A stretch of DNA of 64,000 nt from Aliirhizobium smilacinae (GCF_006335145.1 NZ_VDMN01000006.1:186001-250000), one strand, 5' to 3'. Counted from the first letter of the stretch, positions 26,773 through 36,199 are shown. Numbers and translations are program-made. The notes: generated from the letters alone by a model not told the origin.

Positions 26773-27957
26773 ATGCTCGCCTTTAATTCGCGCTTCAATC
26801 CGCTCGTAGACAAGCTTTCCCTTCCTCCCGTTCCGTCCGTTGCAGCCTGGGGTCGTGCCTATGACGGCAGCGTTGGCCCACTGATCGATCTGTCGCAGGC
26901 GGTTCCCGGTTATCCGGCCCATCCCGAGATGTTGCGACTGCTTGGCGAGACGGCATCATCCACCGCCTATACCGGTTACGGACCGATCGAGGGCGATGCC
27001 GCGCTGCGGACGGCGTACGGTGCCCATAGCGCCGAAGTCTATGGTGCAGCTCTCTCTGCGGCTAACACGCATATCACATCCGGCTGCAACCAGGCCTTTG
27101 TCTGCGCCGCGATGACGGTCGCGGGTCCCGGCGATACGGTGCTGATGACCGAACCCTTCTATTTCAATCATCAGACGACGCTTGCGATGATGGGCATCGG
27201 AACTTCATTCGTGTCCTGCAAGGCTGAGGACGGGTTCCTGCCGGAGATTTCAGCGATCGAGGCGGCGATCACCGAAGATGTTAAGGCGCTGGCACTGGTT
27301 TCGCCCAACAATCCGACCGGTGCGATCTATCCACCGGCGCTGCTGGAGGCGATCTTCAAGCTCTGCCGACAGAAAGGCATCTGGCTGATCCTCGACGAGA
27401 CCTATCGCGATTTTCTTGCCGAAGCGGGGGAGAAACCGCATGACCTCTTTGGTCTCGATGGCTGGGAAGAGACGCTGATCAGTCTCTACAGCTTCTCCAA
27501 ATCCTTCTGCATTCCCGGCCACCGGCTGGGTGCGATCACGGCTGGCGAATTGGTGATCGGCCAAGTCGCCAAGATCATGGACAACCTGCAGATCTGCGCG
27601 CCGCGCGCAGCCCAGGGAGCGGTCGCGATGGCACTGCCGCTGCTTGCCGCATGGCGTGAGGAAAACCGGCAGAAGATCGGCCGTCGCGCCGAGGCGCTGA
27701 AGGCTGTGATGCAACAGCTTCCGGACTGGAAGCTTGATGCGATCGGCGCCTATTTCGCCTTCGTCCGTCATCCGTTCGCCGGCGTCGGCTCGGCAGAGGT
27801 TGCGGAAAAGCTGGCGAAACGCGCCGGGATCACCTGCATTCCCGGCGTCTATTTCGGCAGTGGCCAGCAGAACTACCTGCGGTTTGCCTTCGCGAATGCG
27901 GACGTGTCGACGATCGGGCGGCTTACGGAACGTTTGAAGAACTTTTCGCTGTCGTAA
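26773..27957 (+). CDS. PLP-dependent aminotransferase, class I/II
   Basis: A 394-residue fold-type I aminotransferase. The lysine that binds PLP lies in SFSKSFCIPGHRLGA; the substrate-side SPNNPTGAI and DETYRDF motifs are present, and the terminal Arg block is YLRFAFAN. It begins with ATG 26773. Substrate not predictable; such proteins act on aromatic or branched-chain amino acids. The DUF763 gene starts 26 bases after its stop, so they may be co-transcribed. Confidence 0.85.
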   Translation: MLAFNSRFNPLVDKLSLPPVPSVAAWGRAYDGSVGPLIDLSQAVPGYPAHPEMLRLLGETASSTAYTGYGPIEGDAALRTAYGAHSAEVYGAALSAANTHITSGCNQAFVCAAMTVAGPGDTVLMTEPFYFNHQTTLAMMGIGTSFVSCKAEDGFLPEISAIEAAITEDVKALALVSPNNPTGAIYPPALLEAIFKLCRQKGIWLILDETYRDFLAEAGEKPHDLFGLDGWEETLISLYSFSKSFCIPGHRLGAITAGELVIGQVAKIMDNLQICAPRAAQGAVAMALPLLAAWREENRQKIGRRAEALKAVMQQLPDWKLDAIGAYFAFVRHPFAGVGSAEVAEKLAKRAGITCIPGVYFGSGQQNYLRFAFANADVSTIGRLTERLKNFSLS

Positions 27958-27983
27958 CCGACACGGCGCGCTTATAACGAGGC

Positions 27984-29258
27984 ATGGCTCAACGTTCAGG
28001 CAGTGCCGATCTTCCGCTTCATGGCGGCCGGGTTCCCCGGTGGCTCGGCGAACGCATGACGCGGCTCGGCGCCGTCATCACCGAGGCGATCGTCATCCAT
28101 TACGGCCGCGACGAGCTGCTGGCACGACTGGCGCATCCCTTCTGGTTCCAGTCTTTTGGCGCCGTGATGGGCATGGACTGGCATTCGTCGGGCATCACTA
28201 CCAGCGTCATCGGCGCACTCAAGCGCGGTATTACCCCGATGTCGGGCGAACTCGGCATCCATGTCTGCGGTGGCCGTGGAAAAAACTCGCGCCAGACGCC
28301 GGATGAACTGATCGCCATCGGCAACCGCGTCGGCATCGACGGGGGAAAACTTGCCCAGACCAGCAAGCTGGTGGCCAAGGTGGACAGCGCCGCGGTGCAG
28401 GACGGGTTCGATCTCTACCTGCACGGTTTCATCGTCACCGACGACGGCAAATGGGTGGTGGTGCAGCAGGGCATGAATGACGCCCGCCGGCAGGCGCGGC
28501 GGTATCACTGGCATTCGGAGGGGCTGAAAAGCTTTCTCGATTCACCCCATGCGGCAATCGAGGGCCGCGGGCAAGGCGAGATCGTCAATCTCGCCGACCA
28601 CCGGGCGCTGGCATCGCGCACCGGCCAGCTGGATCTTCTGGCGTCGCTTGGTCCGGACAGGATCGTCCGTGAGGTGATCGCCATCGATCCGTCGCGGGTG
28701 AAAAAGGTTTCGGCCCAGCCGATGCTGCCGCATCTGATCATGCCGGAGCATCACGATGTCCGCGAAGAGGATGTCAACATGCGCCGCCTGCACGGCACGC
28801 TGGCCGCTGCCGCCGAGCGCGGCCCGAAGGATTTTGAGGATCTGCTGATGACGCCCGGCGTCGGCGCCCGCACGGTCTCGGCGCTCGCAATGGTGGCTGA
28901 AGTCGTGCATGGCGCGCCCTGCCGTTTTTCCGATCCGGCCCGTTTCTCGCTTGCCCATGGCGGCAAGGACAGGCATCCGTTTCCAGTGCCGCTGAAAGTT
29001 TATGACGAGACGATCCGGGTGATGAAATCGGCTGTCGGCAAGGCCAGGCTCGGCCGCGAGGAGGAGCTGCAGGCTTTGCGCAGGCTCGACGATCAGTCCC
29101 GCCAGCTCGAACGGTATGTCACCGGCCCCGATTTCAAGGAAATCATCGCGGGTGAGTTCCGCCATTCGCATGAATGGGGCGGGCGAAGCGTCTTCGGCTG
29201 GGAACCTCCGGAGGAGGAGAACGGGAAGCCGACGCATGGTGGGCAACAGGCTTCCTGA
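27984..29258 (+). CDS. DUF763-family protein
   Basis: A 424-residue cytoplasmic protein of a family of unknown function found in archaea and bacteria. Typical stretches are ADLPLHGGRVPRWL, MGMDWHSSGITTSV, GIHVCGGRGKNSRQTP and LLMTPGVGARTVSALAMV. The last one resembles a helix-hairpin-helix DNA-binding motif, so a nucleic-acid role is possible. That is inference. It follows the aminotransferase closely. Confidence 0.8.
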   Translation: MAQRSGSADLPLHGGRVPRWLGERMTRLGAVITEAIVIHYGRDELLARLAHPFWFQSFGAVMGMDWHSSGITTSVIGALKRGITPMSGELGIHVCGGRGKNSRQTPDELIAIGNRVGIDGGKLAQTSKLVAKVDSAAVQDGFDLYLHGFIVTDDGKWVVVQQGMNDARRQARRYHWHSEGLKSFLDSPHAAIEGRGQGEIVNLADHRALASRTGQLDLLASLGPDRIVREVIAIDPSRVKKVSAQPMLPHLIMPEHHDVREEDVNMRRLHGTLAAAAERGPKDFEDLLMTPGVGARTVSALAMVAEVVHGAPCRFSDPARFSLAHGGKDRHPFPVPLKVYDETIRVMKSAVGKARLGREEELQALRRLDDQSRQLERYVTGPDFKEIIAGEFRHSHEWGGRSVFGWEPPEEENGKPTHGGQQAS

Positions 29259-29418
29259 CGTTTCCGTCCGATATTTGACAGCAGTCACTTGCTGCCTCTG
29301 ACAGAGTGTCGCGGTGCAGGTTTTGCCACGGCCCTGCGGCATGTCGGCTGCTTGTCACGTTCCGCTTACCCCCTAGGCTGCGCATCAGGAGTCACAGGAG
29401 TAGGGAGTACTCATCATC

Positions 29419-30450
29419 ATGCCAACCATCATGGATCGCCGTCAGCTTCTCACCGCCGTTGCAGCCTCTGCGTTGTTGCCGGTCGCCGCACTCGCGCAGA
29501 ATGCCGTCACGGTGCCGGTTGCTGTCGCGGGAAAGCCGGGTAAGGTACCCGAGGGGATGAAGCTGCCGCTTCTGCCGCAGCTCGAAAGTTTTCCGCTCTG
29601 GCCAGAGGGCAAGGTGCCGGGCAGCGCCGGGGTGCCGGCCAAGGAAGAGTGGATCCTGCGCAACCCGAAGGATGGCGATCCGAATGATACGGCCGCCCTG
29701 CACGTGACCAATCCGATCCTGATGGTGCGCCGTCCGGCCAAGCCCGATGGTTCGGCCGTCCTGATGATCCCCGGCGGCAGCTATACCCGCGTGGCGGTGA
29801 CCCGCTCCGGCAGCAGCATAGATGAGACCTTTGCCAATCTCGGCTCGACAGTGTTCATCATGACCTATCGCCTGCCGCATGATGGCTGGGCTACAGGCCC
29901 GGAAGCGCCGTTGCAGGATGCCCAGCGCGCAATCCGCCTGATCCGCCACCGCGCCAAGGAATTCGGCATCGATCCGGCCCGCGTCGGCGTCACCGGTTTT
30001 TCCGCGGGCGGGCATCTGGCCGGCTGGCTGACCGAAAGTTTTGGCCGCAATACCTATGAGCCGGTGGATGAAGCCGACAAGCTTTCGAGCAAGCCACTCG
30101 TTACCGGCCTTTTCTATCCGGTCATGAGCATGATGGCGCCTTACGCCCACGAAACTTCGGTCAAGAACATGTTCCCGAAAGGCGGGACTGACGAGGAGAA
30201 GCGCAAGATCTCGCTGGAGTTCAACCTGCCCGCCGACATGCCACCGACCTTCCTTGCCCATGCGGGTGACGACCCGGCGGTCGCGCCGGAAAACAGCCTG
30301 ATCCTGTTCCAGGCCCTGCGCGCCCAGAAGACGCCGACCGAGCTTCACCTGTTCGAAGTCGGCGGGCATGGGCTGATCGAAAACGGCAAGGATCTTCCGC
30401 ATCTGGCGCTGTTCGAGATCTTTGCGAAGCGGCATGCCTTGTGGAAGTAG
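29419..30450 (+). CDS. Exported alpha/beta hydrolase (esterase/BD-FAE-like)
   Basis: A 343-residue hydrolase with an N-terminal export signal (DRRQLLTAVAASALLPVAALAQ) that has a twin-arginine-like start. The oxyanion hole region is VLMIPGGSYTRVAV, the nucleophile elbow is GVTGFSAGGHLAGW, and the catalytic Asp and His lie in HAGDDPAVAPEN and EVGGHGL. This set is seen in acetyl-xylan or polyhydroxy esterases. Substrate unknown; a role in removing acyl groups from polysaccharide is possible. Confidence 0.83.
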   Translation: MPTIMDRRQLLTAVAASALLPVAALAQNAVTVPVAVAGKPGKVPEGMKLPLLPQLESFPLWPEGKVPGSAGVPAKEEWILRNPKDGDPNDTAALHVTNPILMVRRPAKPDGSAVLMIPGGSYTRVAVTRSGSSIDETFANLGSTVFIMTYRLPHDGWATGPEAPLQDAQRAIRLIRHRAKEFGIDPARVGVTGFSAGGHLAGWLTESFGRNTYEPVDEADKLSSKPLVTGLFYPVMSMMAPYAHETSVKNMFPKGGTDEEKRKISLEFNLPADMPPTFLAHAGDDPAVAPENSLILFQALRAQKTPTELHLFEVGGHGLIENGKDLPHLALFEIFAKRHALWK

Positions 30451-30537
30451 GAGAGAGCGGCTGCTGAACGGTCTGTATAAGCTCCCGCGGTTCATCTGCG
30501 GGGGCTGGTGGAGGATGAGACCCTAAAAGTCGATGAA

Positions 30538-30562
30538 GGAACCCTCTGCCGGCTGCGGTGTT
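30538..30562 (+). promoter_or_regulatory. EcfG/RpoE2-type promoter before the 68-residue protein
   Basis: GGAAC-N16-TGTT, about 24 bases before ATG 30586. It fits the general-stress-response consensus of rhizobia (GGAAC and a GTT-containing -10, spacing 16-17). It is one of several such elements in the window, and moderate on its own. Confidence 0.5.
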
Positions 30563-30585
30563 ACCGCTTGAGCTTGGAGGACATC

Positions 30586-30792
30586 ATGACCCGCGAAACC
30601 ACATCCAATGAAGCCACCCGTTTCGGCAGCAGCCAGCCGAGCGTTGCCAAGAGCTCTGGAACCGGCGAGGCCCCGGCCAAAAAGCAGCCGAGCCCTGCCA
30701 GCATCGAAATCAACAAGGCGCGCAAGGCCGTTGGTGCGGATGGTGTGACCGAGCAAGACGAGCGCGTCGCCGATGCCGGCGACGCGGGTTGA
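30586..30792 (+). CDS. Small hydrophilic protein (68 residues)
   Basis: A short Ser/Ala/Lys/Glu-rich protein beginning MTRETTSNEATRFGSS. The start at ATG 30586 is fixed by GGAGG five bases upstream; the longer frame reading starts 26 codons earlier in a GC-rich hairpin region. No domain is recognised. It probably belongs to the general stress response because of the promoter upstream. Disorder is expected from composition. Confidence 0.6.
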   Translation: MTRETTSNEATRFGSSQPSVAKSSGTGEAPAKKQPSPASIEINKARKAVGADGVTEQDERVADAGDAG

Positions 30793-30804
30793 ATTGATCG
30801 ATAA

Positions 30805-32007
30805 CTAGCGGATGTGCAGCGGCGCTTCCTTATGCGCGACGATGCGGCCGGCAAGGTCCGTGATCCGCTGCATGGCGGTTTCCAGCACATCTTCCGGCAC
30901 GGTCAGCGAGATGCGCAGGAAACCGGCTGCCTGATCGCCGAATGACGTGCCCGGCATGACCGCCACCTTCTGCTGGCGCAGCAGTTCCCAGGCGAATTCC
31001 TCGCCGTTCAGACCCGTCGCCGTGACATCGAGAAGGATGAACATGCCACCTTCCGGCGGCATGGGTTTCACAAGATTGCTGCCTTTGAACGCCTTTTCGA
31101 CGATCGCCGCGCGACGAGCATAGTTTTCGCGCATCACATCGGCGGTATCGAAATGCTGCGACAAGGCGAGCGCCGTCATGTCCGAGATGAAGGGCTGTAC
31201 GCCGAACAGCATGGTTTCGGAAACCGGCAGAAGCCTCTCGCAGAATTCTTCCGGGCCGGCGGCCCAGCCGGAGCGGAAACCGGGCGCCGCATGGGATTTC
31301 GAGATCGAGGAAACCGCGATCGTCCGTTCCGCCAGTTCCGGCAAATCGAAGGGTGATGCAAACTCGGTGCCGTCGAAGATCAGCTGTTCATACACTTCGT
31401 CGGAGATGATCCAGAGATCGTGTTTGCGGCACACCTCGCCGATCGCGGCAATTTCCGCCTTTGTCAGCACCGCACCGGTCGGGTTGTGCGGCGTGTTCAA
31501 CAGCAGCACGCGAGCTTCCGGGGTGATCGCCCGTTCCAGATCCTCGGCCTGAAGGTGAAAGCGCTTTTCCGGCCGAAGCGGCACCGGGATCATATGCGCG
31601 CCGGTTGAGGCAATAACGCCTTCATAGGTCGCGTACAGCGGATCGCCGACCAGCACGCCGTCGCCGGCTTCGACAAGGCCGGTCATCACGCCGTAAAGCG
31701 CTGTCTGGGTGCCGGGGAAGCAGAGAAAATTCTTCTCGGTCACACCCTTGCGGCGCTTCGAATATTTTTCGACCAGCGCCTTCAGCACCGCTGGTTCGCC
31801 GCGGCCGTTGGAATAACGCGTGCGGCCGGCATACATGGCACGCGACGCTTCATCCAGCAGCGCCTTGTCAGGCGCCACATCCGGCTCGCCGATCGTCAGC
31901 TCGATGATCTCCTCGCCTTCGGCCTTCATCCGCCGCGCGGTGAGATGCAGGGCCCAGCGGCCGGAGCCCAGATGGGCGAGGCGGTCGGTGATCGAAGCGT
32001 AGCGCAT
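30805..32007 (-). CDS. PLP-dependent aminotransferase, aspartate aminotransferase-like
   Basis: A 400-residue fold-type I aminotransferase. The PLP lysine is in SISKSHAAPGFRSGW; TPHNPTGAVL, ISDEVYEQLIFDG, PGTQTALYGVM and FLRISLTVPED match the aspartate/aromatic aminotransferase family. Function of the second aminotransferase in this region is not defined. It starts at ATG 32007, close to the stop of the frameshifted regulator upstream on the same strand, so the two were probably one unit. Confidence 0.85.
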   Translation of the reverse strand: MRYASITDRLAHLGSGRWALHLTARRMKAEGEEIIELTIGEPDVAPDKALLDEASRAMYAGRTRYSNGRGEPAVLKALVEKYSKRRKGVTEKNFLCFPGTQTALYGVMTGLVEAGDGVLVGDPLYATYEGVIASTGAHMIPVPLRPEKRFHLQAEDLERAITPEARVLLLNTPHNPTGAVLTKAEIAAIGEVCRKHDLWIISDEVYEQLIFDGTEFASPFDLPELAERTIAVSSISKSHAAPGFRSGWAAGPEEFCERLLPVSETMLFGVQPFISDMTALALSQHFDTADVMRENYARRAAIVEKAFKGSNLVKPMPPEGGMFILLDVTATGLNGEEFAWELLRQQKVAVMPGTSFGDQAAGFLRISLTVPEDVLETAMQRITDLAGRIVAHKEAPLHIR

Positions 32008-32018
32008 GAAAAGTCCTT

Positions 32019-32655
32019 TTATCGTTCGGAAGCCAGTTCGCCCGGCTTCAGTCTTAGGAGCGCCTCGACGGAGGCGAGGGCGCTATCGGCCAGTTCGTTC
32101 TCGGCAAACAGGTCCGAGGTCAATGTTCCTTCCAGCCACAGCCCGTCGATCAGCGCATTCAGCGAGATGGCGAAGCTGCGGTTTTCCTTCTCCGAAACGG
32201 GCGTGCCCCGCTCGTCGAAAAAGTCCGCCACAAGCACCTCCAGCGCGGTCAGGAAGGCAAGATAGTTTTCGCGGTGGATGGCGGCGAAAGTCTGGTCGGT
32301 CTGGATATGGCTGATGAAGGCCGCCCAGAGCGACAGCGTGCGGCTGTCGGTCACCGGCGGCGTGACGTTGGCGACGATGAACCGGCGAAGCCTGTCACAG
32401 GCCGTATCGCCCGCGTCGGCTGCCGTGACCGCGATTTCCGTCATGCCGTTCATCACGGCAAGATAGGCCGCCTGCAACATCTGGTCCTTGCCGGTGAAGT
32501 AGTGCCGGATCAGGCCGGCCGGCGCGGTTGGCGATCTGGCGCACGGTCGCGCCCTGAATGCCGGATTCGGCGATACAGTCCAGCGTCGCGACGATCAGGT
32601 CTTCGCGGCGCTCAGCCTCGCTGGCGCGGGTATAGGAGCGACGGGCTGGTGCCAT
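32019..32655 (-). pseudogene. BetI/TetR-like regulator disrupted by a frameshift
   Basis: The N-terminal half (MAPARRSYTRASEAERREDL to TVRQIANRAG) and C-terminal half (from GLIRHYFTGKDQMLQAAYL to the stop at 32019) are in different frames. Together they read as one normal regulator of about 210 residues. The break lies around 32513-32524, exactly inside the helix-turn-helix, at the DNA GCCGGCCGGCC, a run prone to slippage. Either a real inactivation or a sequencing error. If real, the linked aminotransferase is no longer controlled by it. Confidence 0.75.
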
Positions 32656-32769
32656 GGGGCGGTCACATTCGTGTTCTTGCTGCCAATCCGGCCCGTATTA
32701 TACGACCGGATAATTCCCGTACAGAAGCAAGTTGCGATCAGTCATCCTCTGCGCGCATGGCGACCATGT

Positions 32770-34143
32770 TCAGGTCACGGACCTGAATCTCGCGCCGACA
32801 TGCCTTGCCGGCAGGCGCGGGCTGTCGAACAGCTTCTCCCGCAGCGTGCCTTCCCGGTAGGCCGTCTTGTAGAGACCGCGGTCCTGCAGGATCGGGATGA
32901 CCAGTTCGATGATATCGTCGAAACATTCCGGCACGACGGTGCGTGACAGGTTGAAGCCGTCTATGCCGACCTGATCCACCCAGTCGATAAGGGTGTCGGC
33001 GATCTTTTCGGCAGAGCCGACCATCGGCACCTGGCGGCTGCCGAGCACCATCTGCTCAAGCAGTTTGCGCTTGGTCCATTGCGGTCCGGCGCTGCGCGTC
33101 ATGGCCTCGACATTGGAAACGATAGCTGCCGTTTTTGCCGTCCGGATCGGTTCGTCGAGATCGTATCCGGCAAAATCGATGCCGAGAGAGGCGGCGGCAT
33201 GCACGAGCGCGCCCTCGGAACTCGCATGACTGCGATAGTCCTCGAATTTTTCGCGTGCTTCCTTGTCGGTGCGGCCGGTCACGATGGTTGCACCCATAAA
33301 GATCTTGATATCATCGGGGAAACGTCCGGCAGCGATGGCACGGGCGCCGATATCATCGACGATTGCCCGGACGCCCTCGATCTTCTGGCCGTTGACGAAA
33401 ACACATTCGGCATGGGTGGCGGCGAATTCCCGCCCGCGGGTGGATGAGCCCGCCTGATAAAGAACTGGCGTGCGCTGCGGCGAGGGTTCGCAGAGATGCA
33501 TGGCGTCGAGGCTGTATTGCTTGCCCTGATGCCGGATCTTTCGCACCTTGGCGGGGTCGGCATATACGCCGTTCGCCCGGTCGGCGACGACGGCGTCGTC
33601 CTGCCAGCTTCCCTCGAGCAGGCCGTAGATGACCTCCATATATTCGTCAGCCAGATCATAGCGGTCGTCATGGGCGCTCTGACCGGCAAGGCCGATCGCC
33701 CTTGCGGCGCTGTCGAGATAACCGGTGACGATATTCCAGCCGATCCGACCGCCGGTCAGGTGGTCGAGGGTCGACATGCGGCGGGCAAAGAGAAAGGGCG
33801 GTTCGTAGGTCAGGTTGGCGGTTACGCCGAAAGAGAGATGTTTGGTCACTGCCGCCATTGCCGGCACCAGCATCATCGGGTCGTTGACCGGCACCTGAAC
33901 GGCGCCTCTCAGCGCCGCGTCTCCGTTGCCGCCGTAAACGTCGTTGATGCCTAAGACATCGGCCAGAAAGATGCCGTCGAACAGGCCGGCTTCGAGCCTG
34001 CGGGCATAATCCATCCAGTAGTTCAGCTGCGCATATCTGTGGGACTGGTCGCGCGGATGGGTCCAGAGACCTTGCTGGATGTGACCGACGCAGTTCATGT
34101 CGAAGGCGTTGAACCGTATCTCGCGTCGCATCTGGCCAGCCAT
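32770..34143 (-). CDS. LLM-class flavin monooxygenase, NtaA/SnaA/DszA type
   Basis: A 457-residue FMN-dependent monooxygenase needing a separate flavin reductase. RFNAFDMNCVGHIQQGLWTHPRDQS, YARRLEAGLFDGIFLADV, HLSFGVTANLTYEPPF, TGGRIGWNIVTGYLDSAARAIG and YQAGSSTRGREFAATHAE are standard family blocks. Members oxidise nitrilotriacetate, sulfonates, dibenzothiophene sulfone or similar. The native substrate here is not predictable. The divergent neighbour is an XRE-cupin regulator, with a tandem repeat operator in the 90-base gap between them. Confidence 0.87.
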   Translation of the reverse strand: MAGQMRREIRFNAFDMNCVGHIQQGLWTHPRDQSHRYAQLNYWMDYARRLEAGLFDGIFLADVLGINDVYGGNGDAALRGAVQVPVNDPMMLVPAMAAVTKHLSFGVTANLTYEPPFLFARRMSTLDHLTGGRIGWNIVTGYLDSAARAIGLAGQSAHDDRYDLADEYMEVIYGLLEGSWQDDAVVADRANGVYADPAKVRKIRHQGKQYSLDAMHLCEPSPQRTPVLYQAGSSTRGREFAATHAECVFVNGQKIEGVRAIVDDIGARAIAAGRFPDDIKIFMGATIVTGRTDKEAREKFEDYRSHASSEGALVHAAASLGIDFAGYDLDEPIRTAKTAAIVSNVEAMTRSAGPQWTKRKLLEQMVLGSRQVPMVGSAEKIADTLIDWVDQVGIDGFNLSRTVVPECFDDIIELVIPILQDRGLYKTAYREGTLREKLFDSPRLPARHVGARFRSVT

Positions 34144-34173
34144 GCTATCGCCCTCTCGTTGCGGAAAACTCTC

Positions 34174-34206
34174 GTCTCCTATATGAATTCAAAGTCTACT
34201 ATATGA
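34174..34206. promoter_or_regulatory. Direct-repeat operator between monooxygenase and XRE-cupin genes
   Basis: Two copies of the 13-base sequence GTCT(C/A)CTATATGA at 34174-34186 and 34194-34206, exactly 20 bases apart (about two helical turns). Position in the gap between divergent genes and spacing suit the binding of a regulator dimer, most likely the adjacent XRE protein. It overlaps the likely promoter regions of both genes. Confidence 0.55.
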
Positions 34207-34236
34207 GACAATTTGGATGCAAGGAGCCGTGTCGCG

Positions 34237-34791
34237 ATGGAGCATGATCCTGCCGATGCCATAGCCTCGACGCTGAAGCAGGAGAGGGAGGCGCGCAAAT
34301 GGTCGCTTGCCGATCTCGCCGAACGTTCGGGCGTCTCCAAGGCGATGATCAGCAAGATCGAGCGTCGGGAGGCAAGCCCGACTGCGACCGTGCTCGGCCG
34401 GCTCTCCGGCGCTTTCGGCGTGCCTCTGTCGGTGCTGATCGCATCCGCCGAAAAAGCCGCCGAGCGATTAAGCCTTGCGGAAAAGCAGCCGGTCTGGACC
34501 GACCCCGAAACCGGTTATCTGCGCCGGGCGATTTCACCTGCGGGGGCGCCTGCGGAGCTGATCGAGGTTTCGCTCCCGGCCGGTGCCCGGATAACCTATC
34601 CCGCATCGGCTTTCGCCTTCCAGCAACAGCAGATCTGGCTGATCGAGGGGCGCCTCGATTTTTCCGAAGGCGGTGTGGAGCATGCTTTGAAAGCAGGCGA
34701 CTGCCTTCTGCTCGGCGCGCCAAGCGATTGCGCCTTTTCCAACCCCGGCACCTCGCCGGCACGCTATCTGGTTGTGCTTTCTCGCGGCTAG
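34237..34791 (+). CDS. XRE-family regulator with C-terminal cupin domain
   Basis: A 184-residue transcription factor. The N-terminal helix-turn-helix (IASTLKQEREARKWSLADLAERSGVSKAMISKIERREASPT) is followed by a cupin (about 105-184; GARITYPASAFAFQQQQIWLIEGRLDFSEGG). ATG 34237 has AAGGAG about ten bases upstream; an in-frame ATG at 34213 is less likely. It faces the flavin monooxygenase across a short gap, so it probably senses the substrate or product of that enzyme. Autoregulation is likely. Confidence 0.8.
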   Translation: MEHDPADAIASTLKQEREARKWSLADLAERSGVSKAMISKIERREASPTATVLGRLSGAFGVPLSVLIASAEKAAERLSLAEKQPVWTDPETGYLRRAISPAGAPAELIEVSLPAGARITYPASAFAFQQQQIWLIEGRLDFSEGGVEHALKAGDCLLLGAPSDCAFSNPGTSPARYLVVLSRG

Positions 34792-34880
34792 AGTGTTTTC
34801 GTGATAGGGTGACGGAACAATCGGCTGATATCGCCGCTTTCTGTTTGAGGAGATGAAGCAACTCTGGGAAGAGGATTTTC

Positions 34881-35453
34881 ATGCAGCCTGAAACACACCC
34901 ATCCGGTCATGCAGGGCGTGAATTAGCTGACACGCTGTCGGCGCTTTCCCTTGCCGATACGGTCATCATCGCGCTTTCACCTCAAAACGTCGGTCTCGCC
35001 TTCGATGTCGCGCAACGTCTCGGCTGTGAACTCGATCTACTGCTCGTCGGCCGCATTCACGCACCCGGTCACCCTGAAACGACGATTGGTTCGGTGATCG
35101 ATCTCGACGAGCCGCAGACCGTGATCGACGAGGATCTGGCGCGGGAGTTTCATGTGCCGCCGGGTTATCTGAATACCGAAAGACAGCGCCAGCTGTCGGA
35201 TCTCGAGCGCCGGCATTTCATGTATCTGGGAGATGGCGATGGCCCCTGCCACGATCATGCCGGCAAGGATGTGGTGATCGTCGATGACGGCGTGGAAGCA
35301 GCCATACTCCAGCTCGTGCTTCAGCGGCTGGGTACATCAGGCGCGCAGTCGGTTCGCGTCGTCCGGATTGCTTCCAACGACGAGCCGATCGACGATCGCG
35401 CGATTGCCCAGTTGCTGAAACAGGCACGGCGCTTCCACAAGCTGCTGCACTAG
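34881..35453 (+). CDS. Phosphoribosyltransferase-fold protein
   Basis: A 190-residue protein with the type I phosphoribosyltransferase pattern: TVIIALSPQNVGLAFDVAQRLGCELDLLLVGRI for the N-terminal part, GSVIDLDEPQTVID, and a loose PRPP-binding loop in DVVIVDDGVEAAILQ. The usual Thr/Gly of the PRPP motif are replaced (VDDGVEAA), so transferase activity is doubtful. A GGAAC-N17-GCTT element at 34814-34839 is a weak general-stress promoter candidate. Its stop overlaps the convergent EEP gene by four bases. Confidence 0.7.
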   Translation: MQPETHPSGHAGRELADTLSALSLADTVIIALSPQNVGLAFDVAQRLGCELDLLLVGRIHAPGHPETTIGSVIDLDEPQTVIDEDLAREFHVPPGYLNTERQRQLSDLERRHFMYLGDGDGPCHDHAGKDVVIVDDGVEAAILQLVLQRLGTSGAQSVRVVRIASNDEPIDDRAIAQLLKQARRFHKLLH

Positions 35454-36199
35454 ATCTCGATTGTCGCCAGCAGCGGCAGATGGTCTGAAGCAAGTCTGGC
35501 AAGCGGGGTGGAGATCACCTCGGCGTTCAGCACCGCGATTTCCTTTGATGCGAATATGTGGTCGAGCCTCAAAAGCGGAAAACGTGAGGGAAAGGTCGGG
35601 CGCAGTTGTCCGGCCATTGTGTTGCGCGCATCCGCCAGCGCGCCGGCAAGCCGCTTGTAGGGCGGGCTGGACGGGATCGAGTTGAAATCGCCTAAGAGCA
35701 CCACCGGCTGATCGGTGACCCGATCGTTTCCCAGCCATTCCGGCCCGAGCAGGACTTCCGCCTGACGCAAGCGGTCGATGCGTCTCAGGCCCAGATGGGT
35801 GTTGAAGACCTGCAGGCGTTTATCGCCAATCTCGACCTCGATCCACAATGCGCCACGCTGCTCGCCGACCGATGGCAGAGGCCCTGCCTTGACCATTTCG
35901 GCCGGAAAGGCGGTCAGGATCGCATCGCCATAGCGTTCCTCCTCGACATCGAGGGCGGCATGGAAATGATGCTGCATCTTGAGGATTTCGGCGATCGCAT
36001 GCGCCTGATCGATGCCACCTGAGCGCTTTCGTCCGACGTCTAGTTCCTGCAGGCCGATGATGTCGGGCTTTTCCGCCGCGATCACCTCGGCGACACGTTC
36101 CGGTGCCAGCCGCCGGTCGGTGCCGATGCAACTGTGCACATTGTAGGTCAGGAGTTTCAGGCGGCGGGAAGCCGATAATTTGGCCGGCGGTGACTGCAT
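35450..36199 (-). CDS. Endonuclease/exonuclease/phosphatase (EEP) family protein
   Basis: A 249-residue metal-dependent hydrolase: LKLLTYNVHSCIGTDRR, DIIGLQELDVGRKRSGG, VFNTHLGLRRIDRLRQAEVLL, VVLLGDFNSIPSSP and LDHIFASKEI give the complete DNase I-like set (Asn, Glu, His, Asp-Phe-Asn, Asp-His). The substrate may be nucleic acid or phospholipid. It is divergent from the membrane protein at 36256 and near a phospholipase D gene, a combination I know from other rhizobia. ATG 36199 lies only a few bases from the predicted transcript start, so translation may be leaderless. Confidence 0.82.
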   Translation of the reverse strand: MQSPPAKLSASRRLKLLTYNVHSCIGTDRRLAPERVAEVIAAEKPDIIGLQELDVGRKRSGGIDQAHAIAEILKMQHHFHAALDVEEERYGDAILTAFPAEMVKAGPLPSVGEQRGALWIEVEIGDKRLQVFNTHLGLRRIDRLRQAEVLLGPEWLGNDRVTDQPVVLLGDFNSIPSSPPYKRLAGALADARNTMAGQLRPTFPSRFPLLRLDHIFASKEIAVLNAEVISTPLARLASDHLPLLATIEI

